This document shows positions 1 to 7,601 of a stretch of 12,126 nt of DNA, piece after piece; positions within the stretch are counted from its first letter, which is position 1, and each line of letters begins with the position of its first letter. Both the position numbers and the translations under genes were made by a program. This DNA is from Flavobacteria bacterium RIFCSPLOWO2_12_FULL_31_7 (GTDB taxonomy: Bacteria; Bacteroidota; Bacteroidia; Flavobacteriales; Flavobacteriaceae): NCBI GenBank assembly GCA_001800945.1, contig MGWJ01000005.1:14125-26250 (forward strand), written 5' to 3'. The notes below the pieces were generated by a model. It did not search any database. It was given only the letters and a program-made list of their open reading frames with translations, and was not told the DNA's origin.

Positions 1-1
1 T

Positions 2-1216
2 GTTGATTTATATCCATTTGAAAAAACGGTTGCTTCTGGTGCTAGCGAAGCTGATATCATTGAAAAAATTGATATTGGAGGAATTTCATTAATTCGTGCC
101 GCAGCAAAAAACTTTAAAGATACCACAATCGTTGCGTCTGTAGATGAATATGCCACTTTCTTAGGTTTTTACAGTGAAAACAACGGTTCTACTTCTATCG
201 AACAAAGAAAATTATTAGCTACAAAAGCTTTTCATACTTCTTCAAATTACGATACTGCCATTTTTAACTACTTCAACACAGAAGATACCTATTTAAAAAT
301 TAGTGAAGAAAACGGACAAGTTTTACGTTACGGAGAAAATCCACATCAAAAAGGATTTTTCTTTGGAGAATTTGATGAAATGTTCACAAAATTACACGGC
401 AAAGAACTATCATACAACAATTTACTTGATGTTGACGCTGCTGTAAATTTAATGAATGAATTTAAAAATAACGAACCAACATTTGCTATTTTAAAACACA
501 ACAACGCTTGCGGACTAGCTACTAGAGCGTCCATGAAAGAAGCTTATTTAGATGCGTTAGCTGGTGATCCAACATCTGCTTTCGGTGGTGTTTTAATTGC
601 CAATGGAAATATTGATTTAGCAACAGCAGAAGAAATAAATAAATTATTTTGCGAAGTAGTAATCGCACCTTCATACGACCAAGAAGCGATTGATATTTTA
701 GAAGAAAAAAAGAACAGAATCATATTAGTAATTAACGATGTAGCCTTGCCTACTAAAAATGTTCGTACTTGTTTGAACGGAATTTTAGTTCAAGATAAAG
801 ACAATATTACAGATTCTAAAGACATTTTAAAAAAGGTAACCTTAACAGCTCCAACAGAAGAAGAAATTGAAGATTTACTTTTCGCTTCAAAAATTTGTAA
901 ACACACGAAATCAAACACGATTGTTTTTGCAAAAAATCGTCAGTTGTGCGCTTCAGGAACAGGGCAAACTTCACGAGTTGATGCTTTAAATCAAGCGATT
1001 GAAAAAGCAAAATCTTTCGAATTTGACTTAACTGGAGCAGTGATGGCAAGTGACGCATTTTTCCCTTTCCCAGATTGTGTAGAAATTGCCAACAAAGCAG
1101 GAATCACAGCAATTATTCAACCAGGAGGTTCTATAAAAGACGAATTAAGCATCAACTATTGCAACGACAATAAAGTAGCAATGGTAATGACAGGAGTTCG
1201 TCATTTCAAACACTAA
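2..1216 (+). CDS. purH: Bifunctional AICAR transformylase / IMP cyclohydrolase, 5'-truncated by the window edge
   Basis: Catalyses the last two steps of de novo IMP synthesis in the cytosol: formyl transfer from 10-formyl-THF to AICAR, then ring closure of FAICAR. The frame is open from base 2 and gives 404 residues. The family is usually a little over 500 residues, so roughly the first 100 lie outside the window; the first ATG in view (380) is internal, not the start. The remaining cyclohydrolase (MGS-like) domain shows DLYPFEKTVAS and the IDIGGISLIRAAAKN motif, which hold the Tyr, Asp and Lys used in IMP cyclization. RYGENPHQ marks the linker into the transformylase domain. That domain shows KHNNACG, the Lys-His pair used in formyl transfer, then SDAFFPFPDC and IIQPGGSIKDE, and ends in TGVRHFKH. 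Nothing looks broken. It is followed by a strong terminator, so it is probably transcribed separately from the mre operon. Family assignment is very secure. Confidence 0.97.
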   Translation, partial: VDLYPFEKTVASGASEADIIEKIDIGGISLIRAAAKNFKDTTIVASVDEYATFLGFYSENNGSTSIEQRKLLATKAFHTSSNYDTAIFNYFNTEDTYLKISEENGQVLRYGENPHQKGFFFGEFDEMFTKLHGKELSYNNLLDVDAAVNLMNEFKNNEPTFAILKHNNACGLATRASMKEAYLDALAGDPTSAFGGVLIANGNIDLATAEEINKLFCEVVIAPSYDQEAIDILEEKKNRIILVINDVALPTKNVRTCLNGILVQDKDNITDSKDILKKVTLTAPTEEEIEDLLFASKICKHTKSNTIVFAKNRQLCASGTGQTSRVDALNQAIEKAKSFEFDLTGAVMASDAFFPFPDCVEIANKAGITAIIQPGGSIKDELSINYCNDNKVAMVMTGVRHFKH

Positions 1217-1241
1217 AAATTACCCACAAAACCTATATTTT

Positions 1242-1277
1242 AAAACGCATTAAAAAATTATTTTTTAATGCGTTTTT
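1242..1277 (+). terminator. Intrinsic terminator after purH
   Basis: A perfect 16-bp inverted repeat (left arm 1242-1257, right arm 1261-1276) with a 3-nt TTA centre lies 25 nt after the purH stop. The stem has a GCG-containing core, its outer parts are A/T, and the 3' arm runs into a T tract. It should end the purH transcript and insulate mreB, whose promoter-like box begins about 30 nt later. The A tract on the left arm means it could also act in reverse, but no gene faces it from the right. Confidence 0.85.
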
Positions 1278-1304
1278 ATTTTAAATAATTCCAAATTAAT
1301 TTTA

Positions 1305-1312
1305 TACTTTTG
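1305..1312 (+). promoter_or_regulatory. Candidate Bacteroidota -7 promoter box for the mre operon
   Basis: TACTTTTG matches the Bacteroidota sigma-A -7 consensus TAnnTTTG exactly. It sits 45 nt before the mreB start and just after the purH terminator. I see no convincing TTG-type -33 element about 20 nt upstream, so the call rests on the -7 box and its position. Transcription would start near 1318-1320, giving a leader of about 40 nt. Confidence 0.5.
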
Positions 1313-1357
1313 TTAGTTGAATATAAACATACAAAATACTAAACCCTTGATATAAAT

Positions 1358-2386
1358 ATGGGATTTTTTGACTTCATGACCGAGGACATCGCAATTGACC
1401 TTGGTACCGCAAATACACTGATAATTCACAACGATAAAGTTGTAATAGATAGCCCTTCTATTGTAGCAAGGGACCGAATAACTGGAAAAATAATTGCTGT
1501 TGGAAAAGAAGCCAACATGATGCAAGGAAAGACTCATGAAAACATAAAAACAATTCGTCCATTAAAAGATGGAGTTATTGCCGACTTTGATGCTTCTGAA
1601 AAAATGCTTCAAATGTTCATCAAAAGTATTCCAGCTTTAAAGAAAAAATTATTCACTCCTGCCCTACGTTTAGTAATCTGTATTCCTTCTGGAATTACCG
1701 AAGTGGAAATGCGTGCTGTAAAAGAATCAGCAGAACGTGTAAACGGAAAAGAAGTGTACTTAATTCACGAGCCAATGGCAGCAGCAATTGGTATCGGAAT
1801 TGACATCATGCAACCAAAAGGAAACATGATTGTGGATATAGGTGGTGGAACTACGGAAATTGCAGTCATTGCATTGGCAGGAATTGTTTGTGACAAATCA
1901 GTGAAAATTGCTGGTGATGTTTTCACTAATGATATCATTTACTACATGAGAACACAACACAATTTATTTGTGGGTGAAACAACTGCTGAAAAAATCAAAA
2001 TTCAAATTGGTGCTGCTATCGAAGATTTAGAAAGTGCTCCAGAAGATATGTCGGTTCAAGGGCGTGACTTATTAACTGGAAAACCAAAACAAGTAGATGT
2101 TTCATATAGAGAAATTGCTAAAGCATTAGACAAATCTATCCAAAGAATTGAAGACGCGATTATGGAAACGCTTTCTCAAACTCCTCCAGAATTAGCAGCA
2201 GACATTTACAATACTGGTATTTATTTAGCTGGTGGTGGTTCGATGTTAAGAGGACTAGACAAACGTATTTCGTTAAAAACTGATTTACCAGTTTACATCG
2301 CTGAAGACCCACTAAGAGCAGTGGTTCGTGGAACTGGAATGGCACTTAAAAACTTACCAAAGTATAAAAATATCTTAATTAAATAA
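1358..2386 (+). CDS. mreB: Rod shape-determining actin homologue MreB
   Basis: An ATP-binding actin-fold protein of 342 residues that polymerizes under the inner membrane and orients the wall-elongation machinery. The nucleotide-binding motifs are all visible: phosphate-1 loop around residues 12-20 (AIDLGTANT), phosphate-2 loop at 160-170 (DIGGGTTEIAV), the conserved IHEPMAAAIG, and the adenosine motif starting at residue 291 (AGGGSMLRGLD). The N-terminus MGFFDFMTEDIAIDLG starts naturally and has the short hydrophobic/aromatic segment that could contact membrane. Length is normal for the family (about 335-350). It is the first gene of a cluster with mreC, mreD, mrdA and rodA, which fixes its identity as MreB rather than another actin-like ATPase. 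mreC begins 11 nt after its stop. Confidence 0.98.
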   Translation: MGFFDFMTEDIAIDLGTANTLIIHNDKVVIDSPSIVARDRITGKIIAVGKEANMMQGKTHENIKTIRPLKDGVIADFDASEKMLQMFIKSIPALKKKLFTPALRLVICIPSGITEVEMRAVKESAERVNGKEVYLIHEPMAAAIGIGIDIMQPKGNMIVDIGGGTTEIAVIALAGIVCDKSVKIAGDVFTNDIIYYMRTQHNLFVGETTAEKIKIQIGAAIEDLESAPEDMSVQGRDLLTGKPKQVDVSYREIAKALDKSIQRIEDAIMETLSQTPPELAADIYNTGIYLAGGGSMLRGLDKRISLKTDLPVYIAEDPLRAVVRGTGMALKNLPKYKNILIK

Positions 2387-2397
2387 GCACGTAATAC

Positions 2398-3234
2398 ATG
2401 CAGCAAATTATAAATTTTCTTATAAAAAACAGCTATAAATTGCTGTTTTTGCTGCTTTTGGGTGTTTCATTAACACTTACGGTAAAATCGCATTCTTACC
2501 ACAGAAGCCAGTATATTAATTCTTCTAACGCCGTGTCTGGTTATACTTATAACCAAATTAGTAGCGTAAAAGATTATTTTGGATTACGACAAAAAAATGA
2601 CGATTTAGCCAGAGAAAATGCTCGCTTAAAAGAAATTCTTTTCAATAAAAAAGACACCATTTTAGAAGGGAAAATTGTAGTACCAGACATTTTATCCAAT
2701 TTTGTGGTACGAAGAGCCAAAGTCATTAAGAATTCTTACAGTAAGCAAGAAAATTTCTTAACTTTAGACAGAGGAACTTTTGAAGGATTAAAATCTGACA
2801 TGGGTGTAATTAGCGACAGAGGTGTAGTGGGAATTATTGAAAAAACTTCGAAAAATTTCGCCACGGTAATTAGCATTCTACACACTAAAAACTCTTTAAA
2901 CGGAAAGATAAAAAATTCTGATCATTTTGGATCAATCACTTGGGATGGTAAAAATGCAGGTTATGTACAATTAATTGATGTTCCAAAATTGGCCACCTTA
3001 AAAAAAGGGGACACCATCGTAACTGGAGCTCAATCTGCTATTTTTCCTGAAAACATTCCTATTGGAAAAATTGATAAAATTTTTGAAGAAAAAGCTACTA
3101 ATAAATTTGTAATCAACGTACGATTATTCAATGATATGACTTCTTTAGGGTATGTTTATGTAATTGAAAACAAAAAGAAAAAAGAACAACAAACGCTGGA
3201 AACAGAAACCGAAAAAGATCCAACTAAAAAATAA
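2398..3234 (+). CDS. mreC: Rod shape-determining protein MreC
   Basis: A bitopic inner-membrane protein of 278 residues; its periplasmic part binds and activates PBP2 and links it to MreB and MreD. Residues 1-12 form a short cytoplasmic tail, about 13-30 a hydrophobic membrane span (LLFLLLLGVSLTL), and about 60-83 a charged helix of the coiled-coil type (RQKNDDLARENARLKEIL). Residues 100-265 form the beta-rich MreC core, with typical phrases such as LDRGTFEGLKSDMGVI and DRGVVGIIEK. The last 20 or so residues are a Lys/Glu-rich tail. The stop TAA overlaps the mreD ATG by one base (TAATG), a layout consistent with translational coupling. A terminator-like hairpin lies inside its first codons (separate entry). 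Confidence 0.95.
   Translation: MQQIINFLIKNSYKLLFLLLLGVSLTLTVKSHSYHRSQYINSSNAVSGYTYNQISSVKDYFGLRQKNDDLARENARLKEILFNKKDTILEGKIVVPDILSNFVVRRAKVIKNSYSKQENFLTLDRGTFEGLKSDMGVISDRGVVGIIEKTSKNFATVISILHTKNSLNGKIKNSDHFGSITWDGKNAGYVQLIDVPKLATLKKGDTIVTGAQSAIFPENIPIGKIDKIFEEKATNKFVINVRLFNDMTSLGYVYVIENKKKKEQQTLETETEKDPTKK
2425..2450 (+). promoter_or_regulatory. Terminator-like hairpin inside the 5' end of mreC
   Basis: A perfect 9-bp inverted repeat (2425-2433 against 2442-2450), reading AAAAACAGC and GCTGTTTTT, with an 8-nt A/T loop and ending in five T. It lies 27 nt into mreC. It could lower read-through from mreB into mreCD-mrdA-rodA or act on mRNA stability. It could equally be a by-product of AT-rich codons for Lys-Asn-Ser and Leu-Leu-Phe. 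Confidence 0.25.
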
Positions 3235-3740
3235 TGAATAGTAACTTCATTTTAAATTTAATCCGTTTTATTGTTTTATTAACGATACAAATTGTTGTTT
3301 TAGAACAAGTCAAATTTGGTGGTTGGATAAATCCGTATTTGTATATACTTTTTATCATTTTATATCCAATTAACTCTAACAAATCTGGATTTATTGCCGC
3401 AAGTTTTTGTTTGGGTTTAATTATGGATTTATTTTGTGATAGCGGCGGAGTTCATGCAACAGCCTGTTTGCTTTTAGCATATTTTAGACCAGGTTTTTTA
3501 AAATTCGCTTTTGGTTTAAGTTACGAATATCAGACCATTAGAATTGCAGATAAACTATCTGTAGACCGATTTACATTTATTATGTCGGCCATCCTATTCC
3601 ATCATTTAGTGCTTTTCAGCTTAGAATTGTATCGTTTTGATCTGTTTTTTGAAGTCATTACTCGTACCATTTTAAGTACACTTTTCACGTTTATAATTTG
3701 TATCATCAGTATCTATTTAATCAAACCTAACAAACGATGA
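3234..3740 (+). CDS. mreD: Rod shape-determining membrane protein MreD
   Basis: A small polytopic inner-membrane protein of 168 residues, part of the elongasome with MreC, PBP2 and RodA. The sequence is very hydrophobic with about five predicted spans (roughly 5-23, 32-46, 50-66, 112-130 and 140-162). It shows the GLIMDLFCDSGGVHA segment, a conserved MreD feature with Asp and Gly-x-His. Sequence conservation in this family is low, so identity rests mainly on hydrophobicity, length and position between mreC and mrdA. Its start overlaps the mreC stop by one base and its own stop overlaps the mrdA start by four (ATGA), so translation is probably coupled on both sides. Confidence 0.92.
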   Translation: MNSNFILNLIRFIVLLTIQIVVLEQVKFGGWINPYLYILFIILYPINSNKSGFIAASFCLGLIMDLFCDSGGVHATACLLLAYFRPGFLKFAFGLSYEYQTIRIADKLSVDRFTFIMSAILFHHLVLFSLELYRFDLFFEVITRTILSTLFTFIICIISIYLIKPNKR

Positions 3741-5704
3741 GAAAGACCTTATTACCAACCATTATCATTGTATCTTCCATAATTTTATTGGCGCGTCTTT
3801 TTTATTTACAAATTATCGATGACACTCTAAAAATTAAGTCAGAAAATAACGCCATAAAAATTAAATACGACTTTCCGGAAAGAGGTTATATTTATGATAG
3901 AAACGGTAAACTTCTTGTAGCCAACCAACCATCTTATGATATTATGGTGGTACCAAATGAAGTGAAAGAAATTGATACACTTGAATTTTGTAGAATTCTT
4001 CAAATTACCAAACCTGAATTTTTAGAAAAAATTGCTAAAGCAAAAGTTTACAGTCCTAGACTACCTTAGCTTTTTTTAGCGCAGTTAAACAAAATGGAAT
4101 TTGCTGGTTTCCAAGAAAAAATAAGAAAATATAATGGATTTTATATTCAAAAACGGGCGCTAAGAGAATACCAAACTAAACATGGTGCAAATGTTTTTGG
4201 ATTTATCACACAAGTAAATGACGCAATTATTGCCAAAAAGCCCTATTACAAAAGTGGTGATTTAATTGGAAGACAAGGTGTTGAAGAAGCTTACGAAGAT
4301 ATTTTACGTGGTGTGAAAGGAGTAAAATATATTTTAAAAGACAAACATAACCGTGAAATTGGTTCGTATAAAGAAGGGAAATTCGATACCATTGCCAAAC
4401 AAGGAATGGATGTTACCCTTTCTATCGATGGAGATCTTCAAAAATACGGAGAAGAATTGATGGTAAACAAACGTGGTGGAATTGTAGCAATTGAACCAAG
4501 TACTGGTGAAATTTTAGCTCTAGTTACGGCACCGTCATACGATCCCGCATTATTAGTAGGAAGACAACGCTCAAAAAACTACACAAAATTATATCATGAC
4601 TCTATTGCAAAACCTTTATTTGACAGAGGTTTACTTGGAGAATTTCCACCTGGTTCGCCATTTAAAATTTTAACTGGATTAGTTGGTTTACAAGAAGGAG
4701 TGATTAACGAAGAAACTTCCTTTACTTGTAGTCACGGGTTTTCTTATGGTCGTGGCGCTTTTATGAAATGCCATTGTCCTGGAGGAGTAATTAAGCTCAA
4801 CTTCGGAATTTATAAATCCTGCAATACATATTTTGCAAATACTTACAAACGTACTATTGAAAAATATAAAAAACCAAAAGATGGCGTCAATGCTTGGGCC
4901 AACCATTTAAAAAGTTTTGGATTAGGGAATTTTATGGGTTACGATTTGCCTCCTGGAAGAAAAGGGCATATTCCTACATCTAAATTTTATGAACGTTTTT
5001 ATCCAAATGGTGGATGGCGTGCTACAACCATTATTTCAAATTCTATTGGCCAAGGTGAAGTTTCTATGACACCAATTCAATTGGCAAATATGATGGCAAC
5101 AATTGCCAACAGAGGATACTATTACACACCTCATATCATCAAAAGTATTAAAGGAAAAAAAATAGATGCTAAATATACGACCAAACATCAAACGACTATC
5201 GACAGAAAACATTTTGACCCGATAGTTAACGGTTTATTTGACGTATACAATCATGGAACAGCCTATGGATTAGGAGTTGAAGGTTTGGAAATTTGTGGAA
5301 AAACAGGAACTGCGGAAAACTTTGCTAAAATAAATGGTAAACGCGTACAACTTGAAGATCACTCGGAATTTGTTGCTTTTGCTCCAAGAATACAACCAAA
5401 AATTGCTATTGCAGTAATCGTAGAAAACGGACATTACGGAAACACTTGGGCTGGACCAATTGCTACTTTAATGATTGAAAAATATTTGAACAAAAAAATT
5501 ACCCGAAAAGATTTAGAAAAACGAATGTTAGAAGGTAATCTAAACTGGCAATATCGAAAATTATATCCAAGCAAAGATTCTATCAATAAGCCTAAATTAA
5601 CTAAAGTGGACTCGCTTCGTATGAAGTTGAAATCGAAGAAAGAAATTGAGGAAGAAAAAAAGAAAAAACAAGTCAGTAATAAAAAAGATTCTTTAAAAAA
5701 ATAA
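3737..5704 (+). pseudogene. mrdA: Penicillin-binding protein 2 (elongation transpeptidase), interrupted by an in-frame TAG
   Basis: PBP2 is the class B transpeptidase that cross-links the glycan made by RodA during lateral growth. The reading frame spans 656 codons but codon 111 (4067-4069) is TAG. The 110 residues before it hold the membrane anchor (about residues 5-25) and the start of the dimerization/pedestal domain (ERGYIYDRNGKLLVANQPSYDI). After the stop the same frame continues as LFLAQLNK, then GFYIQKRALREY and GRQGVEEAYE. The transpeptidase domain has every catalytic motif: SPFK (active Ser about 307, Lys 310, counting TAG as a residue), SCN (361-363) and KTG (522-524). A Lys-rich tail closes the protein. 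No frameshift is needed, only one sense codon in place of TAG. The nearest downstream in-frame ATG (4094) would give a 536-residue product without a membrane anchor, unlikely to reach the periplasm. Options are a true nonsense mutation, suppression or read-through, or a sequencing error. rodA follows after one base. Confidence 0.9.
4067..4069 (+). other. In-frame amber codon within mrdA
   Basis: The codon series around the site reads cta cct TAG ctt ttt tta gcg cag, giving Leu-Pro-stop-Leu-Phe-Leu-Ala-Gln. From memory of Bacteroidota PBP2 proteins, this stretch usually resembles SVFLAQL, so TAG stands where a Ser-like residue is expected and the next Leu stands where Val is common. The base after the stop is C. 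Both sides are in the same frame, so an indel at the neighbouring T7 run cannot explain it. Confidence 0.9.
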
Positions 5705-5705
5705 A

Positions 5706-6962
5706 ATGAAGAACCAAGATATTAGTAATTCCATCGACTGGATAACAATTTTGTTATACATCATCCTAGTGATTTTTGGATGGATGACTATTTATTCTGT
5801 AACCGTACCACCAGATCAAGAATATACATTTGATTTTAGTTTGAATTATGGAAGACAAATGATTTTCATCATTATTACAATACCCATTATTTTTTCTATT
5901 TTATTTGTTGATTCTAAAGTTTTTGAACGGTTTTCCTTTGTATTTTACGGTGTTGGAATCGCATTACTTCTTGGACTATTTGTTTTTGGAGTTTCTAAAA
6001 AAGGTCAAACCAACTGGTATCAATTTGGTGGATTTGGGTTCCAACCTTCTGAATTTGTTAAAACAGCCGTTGCTTTATTATTGTCAAAATATTTGAGTGA
6101 TGCACAAGTCAATCTAGCCAAGAAAAACTTTCAATATATCGCTTTTGCAATCATTGGACTTCCCGTTTTTCTGATATTAATGCAGCCTGATGCCGGAAGT
6201 GCGATGATATTTTTATCACTTATTTTTGTTTTATTTAGAGAAGGATTACCTGGATGGTATTTGTGGACAGGCGCCATTGCTATAGCTACATTTTTATTAG
6301 CCTTAATTGTAAAACCGATTTTCTTAATATCGTTTATTGCAATTTTTATGGTGATTCATTATATCTTCAATCGACTAATTTCTCGAAACCCGATTGTTTA
6401 TGGATTGATATTTATCGCTATTTCTAGTTTTGCTTTTTCAGTAAGTTATATGTATGATAACGTCTTAGAACCTCATCAAAAAGACCGAATTAATGTACTG
6501 TTAGGAAAAGATGTAAACATGAAAGCCGAAGGTTATAATTTACATCAATCGATGATTGCCATTGGCTCTGGTGGATTGTTAGGAAAAGGATATTTACAAG
6601 GCACACAAACCAAAGGAGGTTTTGTACCCGAACAACATACCGATTATATTTTTACAACCGTTGGAGAAGAATGGGGTTTTGTTGGAAACCTATTAGTGAT
6701 GAGTTTATTCGTATGTTTATTCATCCGAATTTTATACTTAGCCGAACGACAAAAAACCCGATTTAGCCGCGTTTATGGTTATTGCGTTGCCACATATTTA
6801 TTTACCCACTTTTTTGTAAATATTGCGATGTTAATTCGTTTATTCCCAACCATTGGCGTACCACTACCCTTTTTCTCTTATGGAGGTTCAAGTTTATGGG
6901 CGTTTACCATTATGCTTTTTATCTTTATTAAGTTAGATGCGAATAAAGTGAATGAGTGGTAG
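5706..6962 (+). CDS. rodA: SEDS peptidoglycan glycosyltransferase RodA
   Basis: A polytopic inner-membrane enzyme of 418 residues that polymerizes lipid II into glycan strands with PBP2 as partner. The sequence is rich in membrane spans (about ten) from residue 13 on. SEDS signatures are present: FQPSEFVKTAVALLLSKYLS, QPDAGSAMIF, and the large periplasmic loop with EPHQKDRI, whose Asp (residue 260) matches the essential catalytic Asp of RodA and FtsW. Then come GYNLHQSMIAIGSGGLLGKG, EQHTDYIFTTVGEEWGF and near the end PFFSYGGSS. It starts one base after the mrdA stop. Synteny with mreBCD-mrdA separates it from the paralogue FtsW. It is intact, in contrast to its upstream partner. Confidence 0.97.
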   Translation: MKNQDISNSIDWITILLYIILVIFGWMTIYSVTVPPDQEYTFDFSLNYGRQMIFIIITIPIIFSILFVDSKVFERFSFVFYGVGIALLLGLFVFGVSKKGQTNWYQFGGFGFQPSEFVKTAVALLLSKYLSDAQVNLAKKNFQYIAFAIIGLPVFLILMQPDAGSAMIFLSLIFVLFREGLPGWYLWTGAIAIATFLLALIVKPIFLISFIAIFMVIHYIFNRLISRNPIVYGLIFIAISSFAFSVSYMYDNVLEPHQKDRINVLLGKDVNMKAEGYNLHQSMIAIGSGGLLGKGYLQGTQTKGGFVPEQHTDYIFTTVGEEWGFVGNLLVMSLFVCLFIRILYLAERQKTRFSRVYGYCVATYLFTHFFVNIAMLIRLFPTIGVPLPFFSYGGSSLWAFTIMLFIFIKLDANKVNEW

Positions 6963-6981
6963 GAATTTTAAAATAATTTTT

Positions 6982-7591
6982 ATGAAAAAATTACTATTTC
7001 TATTTCTTGGTTTCTTACTTATAAGTTGTACATCAAAAAAAGATAAAACTACTTTTCTATGTGAAAATCTAAAGTTAACTGATAGTATTAGTTTCTATAA
7101 ACACAAAATCGATTTTGAAACTTTCGACAGTATTTGTGATTTAAAAAAAGTAAATGATAAGATAATAATTCCTAATTCAAATATTTTTTTTTAAAGATAA
7201 TATAGATAAAGAAATATTAGAATATAAAGTTCTTGGCGAAAATAAGAATAGAAATTGGTTTTCTATAATTGCACAAGATCCAATGCAAAACTATTACTAT
7301 CTCTACAACAATAAAAACAACAAATTAGATACATTAATTGGAGAGCCTAAAATATTTAATAATAATATACTAAGTATTGAAAAGGAATACACAGATTATC
7401 AGGAAATTATCCAAATTTGGAATATTCAGAATAATGGAGATATCAAGAAAAACAAAGAGTTCTCTATAAAATATTGTAGAAACTGGTCAGTAAGCAATGC
7501 TTATATCCATGACAACAAAGTGTTTTTAGAATGTGGTGGAAATTCTTCTGCAAAAAGAGAATATTTCTACATTAAACTAAATAAAATTTAA
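6982..7591 (+). pseudogene. Small uncharacterized lipoprotein, frameshifted at a T9 run
   Basis: The ATG at 6982 is preferred over one at 6952, which lies inside the end of rodA, because it gives a clean lipoprotein signal, MKKLLFLFLGFLLISC, with Cys16 as the lipidation site. The first frame stops at 7192-7194, right after nine T (7184-7192). Removing one T joins it to the next frame, which is open from the run through to 7591 without another stop and gives about 202 residues. The second part begins FFKDNIDKEILEYKVLGENK, and later includes NYYYLYNNKNNKLDTLIGEP and ends in REYFYIKLNKI. I recognise no domain; it looks like a small beta-rich secreted protein of the kind often found as orphan Bacteroidota lipoproteins. 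It follows rodA by 19 nt and may be co-transcribed. Alternatives are a homopolymer sequencing error, a real pseudogene or slippage-based on/off expression. Confidence 0.65.
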
Positions 7592-7601
7592 ATTTTTAAT
7601 T

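Noticed and set aside
816..1058. Minus-strand reading frame inside purH
   Set aside because: It lies wholly within a conserved gene on the other strand and has no recognizable family features.
380..1216. ATG at 380 as the purH start
   Set aside because: The frame is open leftward to base 2 and codes for conserved PurH sequence (DLYPFEKT, IDIGGISLIRAAAKN, RYGENPHQ), so 380 is an internal Met.
4066..4080. Frameshift in mrdA at the T7 run
   Set aside because: Both sides of the stop are in the same frame, so a single indel at the homopolymer is not the cause.
4094..5704. A separate gene starting at ATG 4094
   Set aside because: It is in the same frame as the preceding 110 codons and together they make one PBP2. 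On its own it would lack the membrane anchor, and the sequence from 4070 to 4093 also reads as PBP2.
5905..6096. Plus-strand reading frame in another register inside rodA
   Set aside because: It overlaps conserved RodA membrane segments and its Leu/Phe-rich product is expected from the T-rich sequence.
6952..6981. ATG 6952 as the lipoprotein start
   Set aside because: It overlaps the end of rodA and would add ten polar residues before a clean lipoprotein signal that begins at 6982.
7583..7596. Palindrome AAAATTTAAATTTT between the lipoprotein and nuclease genes as a terminator
   Set aside because: It is pure A/T with no GC core or loop, so it is not a credible intrinsic terminator.
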